This document shows positions 1 to 5,546 of a stretch of DNA of 5,546 nucleotides, in pieces; position 1 is the first letter of the stretch; the number at the start of each line of letters is the position of its first letter. Source of the DNA: an uncultured Lachnospiraceae bacterium (lineage in GTDB: Bacteria; Bacillota; Clostridia; Lachnospirales; Lachnospiraceae); contig CAMALD010000113.1 of NCBI GenBank assembly GCA_945836355.1, positions 1-5,546 on the forward strand, given 5' to 3'. The position numbers and the translations under genes are program-made. Below the pieces are notes generated by a model. It saw only the letters and a list, made by a program, of their open reading frames with translations, ran no database searches and was not told the origin of the DNA.

Positions 1-1170
1 GCCGAGCTCCTTCAGCACATACGCGATACTTTCGCTGGTTGTATCCGTCAAAATGGTTTTATACGGGTATTCCCCCGGACCGAAAAAGTCTAGATTCATG
101 CCGGTAATTACTTCAAATTCGGTATTGGCGGTACCGGCACCGACACTCGGTACACTGAGGTATCCGGAGGTGTATTCATTTAACAGTCTGCGGTAGTTCG
201 GTATCGGATCCTTGTCAAATTCTGCGCCGACAATGGAGGTCGGGTCAAAAAAGGATTCCAGCTGCAGGAATATAATATTTGGAGTATCGGAGTGCGTCAG
301 CAACGGAATTTCAGTCGGCGTCGGCGTCTGTGCAGGCAGTGTTGGTTCCGGCAGCTGACCGGATGTGCCGTTGTTATCCGGTATGTCGTCCGGTGTCACG
401 TCGGATGTCGGCTCCGGCTGACCGGTTGGGGCAGGTGCTACGGTAATGTCTGCGGAATTGACCAAAGTACCGTTTTCTATGGCATCCATGAGCTGCTGCA
501 CATATTCATCGGAGTATTTTTTCGGTTTGGAGATACCGGTGTTGAAAATTCCGCTCATAAAGCAGTACGGGAGACCATAGGTGTGATATGCATCCGCAAT
601 ATTTCCGAAATTTCTGGCAAGAATGCCAAAGCGCACTCCGGCATCGGTGGCGACGATGGAGCCTGCAACCATAATAAGCAGGATGGATGCCATGCGCAGG
701 AACGGAAGCTTGTCGGTCTTTTTGATTTTTCGGAACAAAAAGACACAGCCGATGATGACACCAATCAGTAATACCGCAATCAGTACAAGCTGCCAGACCG
801 TCAGGTAATGGTCCCAGATGTTAATTGCCGAACGGATCATGGTGATATCGACAAAGGTAAACGGCGTGGTACGGAATTGCAGCAAAATAAAATCGGTAAC
901 GCCGATAATCACCCACAAAAGCGATACCGTAATATAGTATGCATACCGGTGTGCGAAAAAGAGCGCCGGGGCAAGCGTGATGGCAATAATCAGTACATTA
1001 TAGAGAAAAATCAGCGGATGGGCAAACATGGCACCGAGGGCTGGAAACAGGGACTCTCTGGAAAAGCTGTCAACCAAAAGCTGCAGGATGACGGATAAAG
1101 CAAAAATCTGTGCTGCGGGTTTTTGGAAGAAAGCGCAAATGGATTTTTTGGATAATTTTTGTATTTTCAT
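1..1170 (-). CDS. LTA synthase family protein (membrane sulfatase-fold glycerolphosphate transferase), partial, 3' end beyond window
   Basis: Reading the minus strand from the ATG at 1170 gives 390 open codons that run off the left edge, so the C-terminal part of the catalytic domain is not visible. About five membrane segments can be seen (residues about 17-36, 52-72, 77-97, 124-147 and 157-175). They are followed by an extracellular juxtamembrane region, a Pro/Thr-rich linker (about 240-292) and the start of an alkaline-phosphatase/sulfatase-fold domain. In that domain, LQLESFFDP carries the expected metal-binding Glu305, and GAGTANTEFEV carries Thr347, which aligns with the catalytic threonine of LtaS (GKTSDSEF). 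The run TGMNLDFFGPGEYPYKT is typical of clostridial members. Family knowledge: these enzymes move glycerolphosphate from phosphatidylglycerol onto a growing polymer on the outer face of the membrane. The start is supported by GAGGTG at 1181-1176, five bases upstream. The exact polymer is unknown, and the remaining metal ligands cannot be checked. The family call is secure; true LtaS function is less so. Confidence 0.92.
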   Translation of the reverse strand, partial: MKIQKLSKKSICAFFQKPAAQIFALSVILQLLVDSFSRESLFPALGAMFAHPLIFLYNVLIIAITLAPALFFAHRYAYYITVSLLWVIIGVTDFILLQFRTTPFTFVDITMIRSAINIWDHYLTVWQLVLIAVLLIGVIIGCVFLFRKIKKTDKLPFLRMASILLIMVAGSIVATDAGVRFGILARNFGNIADAYHTYGLPYCFMSGIFNTGISKPKKYSDEYVQQLMDAIENGTLVNSADITVAPAPTGQPEPTSDVTPDDIPDNNGTSGQLPEPTLPAQTPTPTEIPLLTHSDTPNIIFLQLESFFDPTSIVGAEFDKDPIPNYRRLLNEYTSGYLSVPSVGAGTANTEFEVITGMNLDFFGPGEYPYKTILTDTTSESIAYVLKELG

Positions 1171-1219
1171 AACTGCACCTCAATGAAATAACAGGGATAC
1201 GTTTCGTGAAGCAGTTAAT

Positions 1220-1247
1220 ATCATAGCAGAAAAAAAGGAATATGCAA
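1220..1247 (-). promoter_or_regulatory. Probable sigma-A-type promoter of the LTA synthase family gene
   Basis: On the minus strand a -35-like TTGCAT (1247-1242) is followed by a 16-base spacer and a -10-like TATGAT (1225-1220). Transcription would start near 1213 and give an untranslated leader of about 40 bases. The match is fair, not perfect, and the T-rich spacer is typical of low-GC Gram-positive promoters. It lies back to back with the plus-strand promoter of the lipoprotein gene. Confidence 0.55.
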
Positions 1248-1258
1248 GAGGTTTTTAT

Positions 1259-1286
1259 TTGACAAGGTTGGTAAAAGGTGTATAAT
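1259..1286 (+). promoter_or_regulatory. Strong sigma-A-type promoter of the lipoprotein gene
   Basis: A perfect -35 box TTGACA (1259-1264) and a perfect -10 box TATAAT (1281-1286) are separated by 16 bases, one short of the optimum. The expected transcription start is near 1293, giving a leader of about 35 bases that ends in the AGGGAGG ribosome binding site at 1316-1322. Both hexamers match consensus and sit correctly upstream of a well-supported gene, so this is the best promoter in the window. Confidence 0.82.
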
Positions 1287-1327
1287 AAGCTTTGTAACTT
1301 AATGATTAAAAAAATAGGGAGGTCACT

Positions 1328-2779
1328 ATGAAGAAGAGATTATGGAGTCTCTTGCTTTGTCTTGTGCTTGTCTGCAGTATGTTTGCAGGCTGTGGCGACA
1401 AGGAAGAGAATGATAAGGAAGAGAGCGGCAAGAAGGAAACTGTTTCGGAAGGTCTTGAGGGTATTGCAGATGCGTTCCAGGCAGCAGTATCCGATAAGCC
1501 GGAGGAGATGGTTACATCCCGCATCAAGGCATTTTCCGATTTGGTTACCGATGCGCTGACGAGTGCTAAGACAGAAACGGTAAGCACAGAGAGTGCAGGG
1601 CTTGATATGAAGCTTGTGGCTGAGATTGGCCAGGAGCTGGCTTCAAGCTATGGTCTGGACGGTCTGGAGTCCATCGGCTTAAACATCGGCATGGATGTGA
1701 AGGATCTTATGGAGATGCGCATTGCAGGCCAGCTTGCCTTAAACGGCAAGGAAGAGCTCGGCATGGACATGATCATGGATTCCAACATGTTTTATGTTAA
1801 TCTGCCGGATTATTCCCCGGATTACATGGGTGTCGATTTAAGCGATGCCATGGAAGAGGCAGGTCTCGGAAGTGCGGCAGGCATCAGCAGTTTTGAGGAT
1901 CTCATGAAACAGGCGACTGAGGGCATGCCGAGTGCGGACGATGTATTAAAAATCTGGAAGGATTTTTCCGAAGGCATTCTTGATTGCTTTGAGTATCAGG
2001 ATGTTGAGAAGGATGTAACTGTAGGTTACGGTGATTATACGGTTTCCGGTGATAAGTACGTTACTGCTGCAAAAATGTCCGATGTGCAGAAGGTTATGGA
2101 GAAGACAGTGGAACAGCTTAAGCAGTTCCCGCAGCTGGAAGTAGGCGAACTGGATATGGATTTTGATTCCGAGGTTCTTCTTGTCAACTATATCAAGGGT
2201 GACAAGGACACATTTGCATGGGAGTTTGCACCGCAGGACAATCCGGACAACGCGCACATCTATTTTGTTTCCACTGAAAAGGGCTTTACCGTTTATGCTG
2301 AAGAGGACGGAGAGAAGGAGATTGTCATTTATTCGGTAAAGGAATCCGACAAGAAGGGTCAGATTTTTATTGCTGATGGCGAAGATGTTGTTATTAAATA
2401 TGATAATTTCTCCAACGACCATATAGACATTGAAGTAGAGTCTGAAGAAGCCAGCATTACGGCAAGCATTGATACGGCTGGTGATAAGTTTAAGGTTGAT
2501 TTCAGCATTGAAGCTGAAGGCACTGCGGTATCCGGCAGTCTGGTTGTTGCCGAGAAGGAGGCAAGCATCAGTGCTTCGGTTTCCTACCAGGGCATGAAGT
2601 TTGGTACGGTGAAGCTTGATTTGGCAGAGCGTGCGTTTAACTCCTACAGTGCGCCGGACAGCTATCTGGATGCAAATTCCTGGGCAATGGGTCTGGATCA
2701 GGAGAAGCTGATGCAGAAGCTTCAGGATCTCATGACGGAGTATCCGTTTATTGCAAATTTGGCACAGTCGCTGAACTAA
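1328..2779 (+). CDS. Secreted lipoprotein of unknown function, 483 residues
   Basis: The N-terminus (MKKRLW, a hydrophobic stretch, then lipobox FAGC at residues 19-22) is a lipoprotein signal peptide. Cys22 should be lipidated and the mature protein tethered to the outer face of the membrane. An acidic, Lys/Glu-rich tether follows (about 23-45). The next part mixes helix with strand-like segments, including MDMIMDSNMFYVNLPDYSPDY (about 146-166). From about 310 to 432 the sequence alternates in short hydrophobic/polar strands with turns (for example ASITASIDTAGDKFKVDFSI), suggesting a beta-sheet domain. A short helical tail (about 456-482) ends the protein. This layout recalls LolA/LppX-like clostridial lipoproteins, but I recognise no family motif or catalytic residues, so no function is assigned. 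The ATG has AGGGAGG five bases upstream. The gene has its own promoter and terminator and appears monocistronic. Lysine codons are 32 AAG to 4 AAA, unlike the neighbouring penicillin-binding protein gene (19 to 20), which suggests high expression. That it is a lipoprotein is firm; everything about its role is open. Confidence 0.9.
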   Translation: MKKRLWSLLLCLVLVCSMFAGCGDKEENDKEESGKKETVSEGLEGIADAFQAAVSDKPEEMVTSRIKAFSDLVTDALTSAKTETVSTESAGLDMKLVAEIGQELASSYGLDGLESIGLNIGMDVKDLMEMRIAGQLALNGKEELGMDMIMDSNMFYVNLPDYSPDYMGVDLSDAMEEAGLGSAAGISSFEDLMKQATEGMPSADDVLKIWKDFSEGILDCFEYQDVEKDVTVGYGDYTVSGDKYVTAAKMSDVQKVMEKTVEQLKQFPQLEVGELDMDFDSEVLLVNYIKGDKDTFAWEFAPQDNPDNAHIYFVSTEKGFTVYAEEDGEKEIVIYSVKESDKKGQIFIADGEDVVIKYDNFSNDHIDIEVESEEASITASIDTAGDKFKVDFSIEAEGTAVSGSLVVAEKEASISASVSYQGMKFGTVKLDLAERAFNSYSAPDSYLDANSWAMGLDQEKLMQKLQDLMTEYPFIANLAQSLN

Positions 2780-2791
2780 TTCAGTCTGATG

Positions 2792-2824
2792 GCGGGATGA
2801 TATAACGAGTATCATCCCGCTTTT
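2792..2824 (+). terminator. Rho-independent terminator of the lipoprotein gene
   Basis: A perfect 11-bp stem (GCGGGATGATA at 2792-2802 pairing with TATCATCCCGC at 2810-2820) encloses a seven-base loop and is followed at once by TTTT (2821-2824). It starts 12 bases after the lipoprotein stop codon. The T-run is short and broken by CC, so some read-through into the penicillin-binding protein gene is possible. Confidence 0.88.
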
Positions 2825-2826
2825 CC

Positions 2827-2835
2827 TGTTATAAC
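2827..2835 (+). promoter_or_regulatory. Weak candidate extended -10 promoter for the penicillin-binding protein gene
   Basis: TGTTATAAC has the TG-n-TATAAC form of an extended -10 element and lies just after the lipoprotein terminator, where a new promoter is needed if termination is efficient. No recognisable -35 box stands at the right distance upstream; that position falls inside the terminator hairpin. It would give a transcript start near 2842 and a leader of about 80 bases. This is a guess from position and one motif. Confidence 0.25.
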
Positions 2836-2842
2836 GGGGAAG

Positions 2843-2909
2843 GTGTTAAGTTGCTAAAAACAACACGCGCTTGGCGCGTAGAATCTCGCAAGCAAAATTC
2901 CTTTAGGAA
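2843..2909 (+). promoter_or_regulatory. Leader with several small inverted repeats ahead of the penicillin-binding protein gene
   Basis: Three short dyads lie in this stretch. The clearest is ACGCGC/GCGCGT (2865-2870 and 2874-2879) around a three-base TTG, a nearly perfect 15-bp palindrome. Before it, GTTG/CAAC (2850-2853 and 2861-2864) competes with GTGTT/AACAC (2843-2847 and 2862-2866). After it, TTCC/GGAA (2898-2901 and 2906-2909) abuts the ribosome binding site. The palindrome could be a protein-binding operator or an RNA hairpin. No T-run follows it, so it is not a standard terminator. No known riboswitch class is recognised. Confidence 0.35.
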
Positions 2910-2920
2910 AAGAGGTAGCT

Positions 2921-4978
2921 GTGAAAAAAGGGGAAAAGAAAAGCAGAATAGGAATACTTGCCAGGGGTGTGGGACATACAGTAAAACGAGTGTTTCAGGG
3001 CACCCTTATTTTGCTGTTGCTTTCTGTAATTGTCGTGGCGGTATGGTTTTACGCTAAATACGGCAGGCAGCTTCTGTCCTATCAGGCCAAAGCAAACAAG
3101 CTGGTTGCGGGCTCGGATGTGAAAACCTTTCGTGCCAGCCAGACCAGTCTGGTATATGCGGCAAACGGTGAATTGATTTCCAAATTAAAGGGCGAGAAGG
3201 ATGTGTATTACCTGGAATACGATTATATTCCCCAATACGTGATTCAGGCGGTTATCTGCCCGGAGGACCGCAAGTTCTTTTCACATGATGGTATTGATTT
3301 GCTCGCGAATATCCGCGCTGCCATTGTGCTGCTGAAAAACAAGGGCGAAATCCATCAGGGAGGAAGTACGATTACGCAGCAGCTTGCAAGGACAGTCTTT
3401 CTCTCCAATGAGGTCACCTGGGAAAGAAAGATTACCGAAATTTTTGTGGCTATGGCGCTGGAACGCAAATATGACAAAAAGCAGATTATTGAGTTCTATC
3501 TGAACAACATCTATTTTGCAAACGGTCATTATGGAATCCAGTCCGCGAGCATGGGGTATTTCGGAAAAAGCGTCAGTGAGCTGACACTCTCTGAAATTGC
3601 CTTTTTATGTGCTATTCCGAACAATCCGTCCGATTATGACCCTCTTACGAATTATGCGTATACGATACAGCGGCGCGACAAGGTGCTGGTGCAGATGCGC
3701 GATGAAGGTGCGATTACACAGAGTGAGTATGAGGAGGCGATTCAGCAGGAAATCGTGCTGAAGACAAGTGCGACAGAGCATCAGAACTATGTGGAAAGCT
3801 ACACCTACTATTGTGCGGTGCAAGCCCTGATGGCAAAGGAGGGCTTTGTATTCCGCAATGTGTTTGCGGACGTGACGGACCGGGAGAATTATGAGAGGCA
3901 GTATTATGAGGCGTATTACAGATGGCAGAAAACCTTGTTTACCGGCGGATACCGCATCTACACTTCCATTGATTTAGAGAAGCAGAAATGGCTTCAGGAG
4001 GCGGTGGACAGGGAGCTGGAGGGCTTTGACGAGACCGGTAAGGAAGGCGTATATTGTCTGCAGGGTGCGGCTGCCTGCATGGATAATGATACGGGCAGAA
4101 TTGTGGCAATCGTCGGCGGACGAAGCCAGGAGTGGATCGGATACACGCTGAACCGTGCATACCAGAGCTATCGCCAGCCGGGCAGCTCGATCAAGCCCCT
4201 GATTGTATATACGCCTGTATTTGAGCGCGGGAAATATCCGGATGACATTGTTGTGGACGAGAAATTTGAGGGTGGCCCGCGCAATTCCGGCGGGGTGTAT
4301 TCCGGGGAAATCCCGATCAGCCGTGCCGTGGCGGTGTCGAAGAATACCGTTGCCTGGAAATTGTTTGACGAGCTGACGCCGTCGGCGGGGCTGTCGTACC
4401 TGCTTGCGATGAATTTTCATAAAATTGTCAGCCGGGATTACGTACCGGCGGCTGCCCTTGGCGGTTTTACCTACGGGGTCAGTGCTGTGGAAATGGCATC
4501 AGCCTACGCCACGATTGAAAATGACGGGATTTACCGTGAACCGACCTGTATTGTCCGGATTACGGATGCAGATGGTAGAGTACTGGTGGATGATACGATA
4601 CGCGAAAAAAGGATTTATGCGGTAAATGCGGCACGCATGATGACGTATTGTCTTGAGGGTGTCATGGAAAACGGTACCGGAAGAAAACTTAAGCTTGCCG
4701 GGCAGAATGCTGCAGGGAAGACCGGCACGACAAACGACCAGAAGGACGGCTGGTTTGCCGGATACACCGCTTACTATACCACCGTGGTATGGGTGGGTTA
4801 TGATATGCCAAGGGAGATGGAGGATTTAATGGGGAATACCTACCCGGGGCGCATATGGCAGAGCTTTATGGAACGTCTGCACGAAGGGCTTGCTGCGAAG
4901 GAGTTTGCCCCGTACACCGACGCCCGTCCGGCATCAGTGCAGGAGGACGGAATGTCACAGCAGGATAATGCAGAGTAG
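2921..4978 (+). CDS. Bifunctional class A penicillin-binding protein (PBP1A type): peptidoglycan glycosyltransferase and transpeptidase, 685 residues
   Basis: This protein polymerises lipid II into glycan strands and cross-links their peptides on the outer face of the membrane. A short basic cytoplasmic tail precedes one membrane anchor (about 27-45). The GT51 glycosyltransferase domain (about 75-245) shows EDRKFFSHDGID with catalytic Glu115, GGSTITQQLAR (147-157), ERKITE with the second acidic residue Glu173, and IIEFYLNNIYFANGHYGI (189-206). A linker (about 245-375) leads to the transpeptidase domain. There, SSIK gives nucleophile Ser422 and Lys425, SKN (473-475) is the SxN motif, and KTGT (600-603) is the KTG motif. 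All active-site motifs are intact, so both activities are expected. The C-terminus is short and acidic with no PASTA or fibronectin-like domain. The start is GTG at 2921, with AAAGAGG at 2909-2915; an in-frame TAG at 2879-2881 with no better start in between rules out a longer form. The gene follows the lipoprotein terminator, so it is probably transcribed separately. Confidence 0.96.
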   Translation: MKKGEKKSRIGILARGVGHTVKRVFQGTLILLLLSVIVVAVWFYAKYGRQLLSYQAKANKLVAGSDVKTFRASQTSLVYAANGELISKLKGEKDVYYLEYDYIPQYVIQAVICPEDRKFFSHDGIDLLANIRAAIVLLKNKGEIHQGGSTITQQLARTVFLSNEVTWERKITEIFVAMALERKYDKKQIIEFYLNNIYFANGHYGIQSASMGYFGKSVSELTLSEIAFLCAIPNNPSDYDPLTNYAYTIQRRDKVLVQMRDEGAITQSEYEEAIQQEIVLKTSATEHQNYVESYTYYCAVQALMAKEGFVFRNVFADVTDRENYERQYYEAYYRWQKTLFTGGYRIYTSIDLEKQKWLQEAVDRELEGFDETGKEGVYCLQGAAACMDNDTGRIVAIVGGRSQEWIGYTLNRAYQSYRQPGSSIKPLIVYTPVFERGKYPDDIVVDEKFEGGPRNSGGVYSGEIPISRAVAVSKNTVAWKLFDELTPSAGLSYLLAMNFHKIVSRDYVPAAALGGFTYGVSAVEMASAYATIENDGIYREPTCIVRITDADGRVLVDDTIREKRIYAVNAARMMTYCLEGVMENGTGRKLKLAGQNAAGKTGTTNDQKDGWFAGYTAYYTTVVWVGYDMPREMEDLMGNTYPGRIWQSFMERLHEGLAAKEFAPYTDARPASVQEDGMSQQDNAE

Positions 4979-5000
4979 GACAACAAAACAGACCATAATG

Positions 5001-5050
5001 CAGAAACGAGGCGGTATGTCAACCGCCTCATTTCTGTATTGTATCTTTTT
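5001..5050. terminator. Probable bidirectional terminator between convergent genes
   Basis: GAGGCGGT (5008-5015) pairs with ACCGCCTC (5022-5029) around a six-base loop. After one C-A mismatch the stem continues with CAGAAA (5001-5006) and TTTCTG (5031-5036), giving an imperfect 15-position stem. Plus-strand transcripts of the penicillin-binding protein gene end in a T-rich run (5031-5050). On the minus strand the hairpin is followed by a weaker T-containing stretch that includes TGTTTTGTTG (complement of 4981-4990). It lies 22 bases after one stop codon and about 17 bases from the other, as expected for a shared terminator. Confidence 0.78.
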
Positions 5051-5066
5051 ACATATTTATATCTGA

Positions 5067-5546
5067 TTATTTCTTCTGCTTCTGTCTCTCTTTATATTCC
5101 CGCAAAAACTTCTGAATGCGGTCCGTCGGGCTTAAGAACTCGCTGATGGATGCATCATGGTTTAATGCGTCAATTAAAAGGGCGATGTATTTACTCATAT
5201 CAGCGTTGAGATAATATGGCTTGTGCAAAAGCTCATCCGGCTGGTAAATGAGATTTGTCGTGATGATACGGTCAATCAGACCGTTTTCATAGGCCTCATC
5301 AAATTTGGCAAAGCCGTTGGTGAACAGACCGAACGTGGAGCAGAGGAAAATGCGCTTTGCCTTGCGCTTCTTCAGCTCGGTAGCTACATCAATCATACTC
5401 TCACCGGAGGAAATCATGTCATCGAGAATGACCACATCCTTGCCCTCCACATCCTTGCCGAGAAATTCATGTGCAATAATCGGATTGCGCCCGTTGACAA
5501 TCTTGGCGTAGTCGCGGCGCTTATAGAACATACCCATATCCAGACC
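5067..5546 (-). CDS. prs: Ribose-phosphate pyrophosphokinase (PRPP synthetase), C-terminal part, 5' end beyond window
   Basis: The enzyme makes 5-phosphoribosyl 1-pyrophosphate from ribose 5-phosphate and ATP, feeding purine, pyrimidine, histidine, tryptophan and NAD synthesis in the cytoplasm. The visible 159 residues run from GLDMGMFYKRRDY to a basic tail ending QKQKK. KRR (visible residues 9-11) matches the catalytic flexible loop (KRRxxxN in ordinary Prs), and VILDDMISSGES (39-50) is the PRPP/ribose-5-phosphate binding loop, aligned to the usual VDDMIDTAGT. CSTFGLFTNGFAKF and IDRIITTNLIY follow the order of the usual THG.FS and VVTNTI segments. The loop SSGES differs from the standard DTAGT, suggesting the clostridial variant of the family rather than the classical class I enzyme. 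The reading frame stays open to the right edge, so the ATP-binding N-terminal half is missing from view. Lysine codons are mainly AAG (12 of 16), in keeping with a highly expressed housekeeping gene. It is convergent with the penicillin-binding protein gene. Confidence 0.9.
   Translation of the reverse strand, partial: GLDMGMFYKRRDYAKIVNGRNPIIAHEFLGKDVEGKDVVILDDMISSGESMIDVATELKKRKAKRIFLCSTFGLFTNGFAKFDEAYENGLIDRIITTNLIYQPDELLHKPYYLNADMSKYIALLIDALNHDASISEFLSPTDRIQKFLREYKERQKQKK

Noticed and set aside
304..345. Short tandem-like GTCGGC repeats in the DNA that encodes the Pro/Thr linker.
   Set aside because: Only two adjacent copies are seen, explained by the repeated Thr-Pro codons; not a separate repeat element.
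292..771. A 159-codon plus-strand open frame.
   Set aside because: It is antisense to the LTA synthase homologue, whose minus-strand frame has membrane segments and catalytic motifs. The translation (Cys- and Arg-rich) resembles no real protein.
1..1170. Possible truncation of the LTA synthase homologue.
   Set aside because: The frame stays open to the window edge without a stop or frameshift, so the missing C-terminus is an effect of where the window ends.
1199..1207. Small dyad ACG-TTT-CGT in the untranslated leader of the LTA synthase homologue.
   Set aside because: Three base pairs per arm is too short to separate from chance, and no second copy was seen near the promoters.
1946..2815. 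A 289-codon open frame on the minus strand, antisense to the lipoprotein gene.
   Set aside because: It starts inside the terminator stem, has no good ribosome binding site, gives a protein rich in Leu, Ile, His and Arg without domain features, and overlaps a gene with firm signal peptide, promoter and terminator. It is an antisense shadow.
2851..3057. A 68-codon plus-strand open frame starting with TTG just before the penicillin-binding protein gene.
   Set aside because: It overlaps the true gene in another frame, runs through the leader palindrome, and has no convincing ribosome binding site. It is probably a frame shadow, although a leader peptide cannot be fully excluded.
3974..4420. A 148-codon minus-strand open frame.
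   Set aside because: It is antisense to the transpeptidase domain of the penicillin-binding protein, Arg-rich, and has no supporting signals.

Overview
This window looks like ordinary chromosome from a Gram-positive clostridial bacterium, most likely a member of the Lachnospiraceae. That placement is an inference. It rests on a lipoprotein with a classical lipobox, an LTA-synthase-type polyglycerolphosphate polymerase, a GTG-started class A penicillin-binding protein, AGGAGG-like ribosome binding sites, and a PRPP synthetase whose substrate loop reads DDMISSGES, a form I associate with that group. I see no tRNA, rRNA, CRISPR array, insertion sequence, phage gene or defence system.

Layout: (1) 1-1170, minus strand, the N-terminal 390 residues of an LTA-synthase-family protein; its 3' part lies beyond the left edge. 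(2) 1171-1327, a divergent intergenic region with two back-to-back sigma-A-type promoters whose -35 boxes are 11 bp apart. (3) 1328-2779, plus strand, a complete 483-residue lipoprotein of unknown function, followed by a strong hairpin terminator at 2792-2824. (4) 2825-2920, a short leader with several small inverted repeats. (5) 2921-4978, plus strand, a complete 685-residue bifunctional class A penicillin-binding protein. (6) 4979-5066, a convergent intergenic region with a hairpin that probably terminates both flanking genes. (7) 5067-5546, minus strand, the C-terminal 159 residues of a ribose-phosphate pyrophosphokinase; its 5' part lies beyond the right edge.

Three adjacent genes concern the cell envelope: an anionic glycerolphosphate polymer made outside the membrane, a membrane-anchored surface lipoprotein, and peptidoglycan polymerisation and cross-linking. 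They are not one operon. The polymerase and lipoprotein genes diverge from a shared promoter region, and a terminator separates the lipoprotein gene from the penicillin-binding protein gene. The PRPP synthetase belongs to nucleotide metabolism and is probably unrelated.

The points most worth a second look are the unknown lipoprotein with marks of high expression (near-consensus promoter, 32 AAG to 4 AAA lysine codons), the Pro/Thr-rich linker inserted into the LTA synthase, and the structured leader ahead of the penicillin-binding protein. I found nothing here that clearly amounts to a previously undescribed system.
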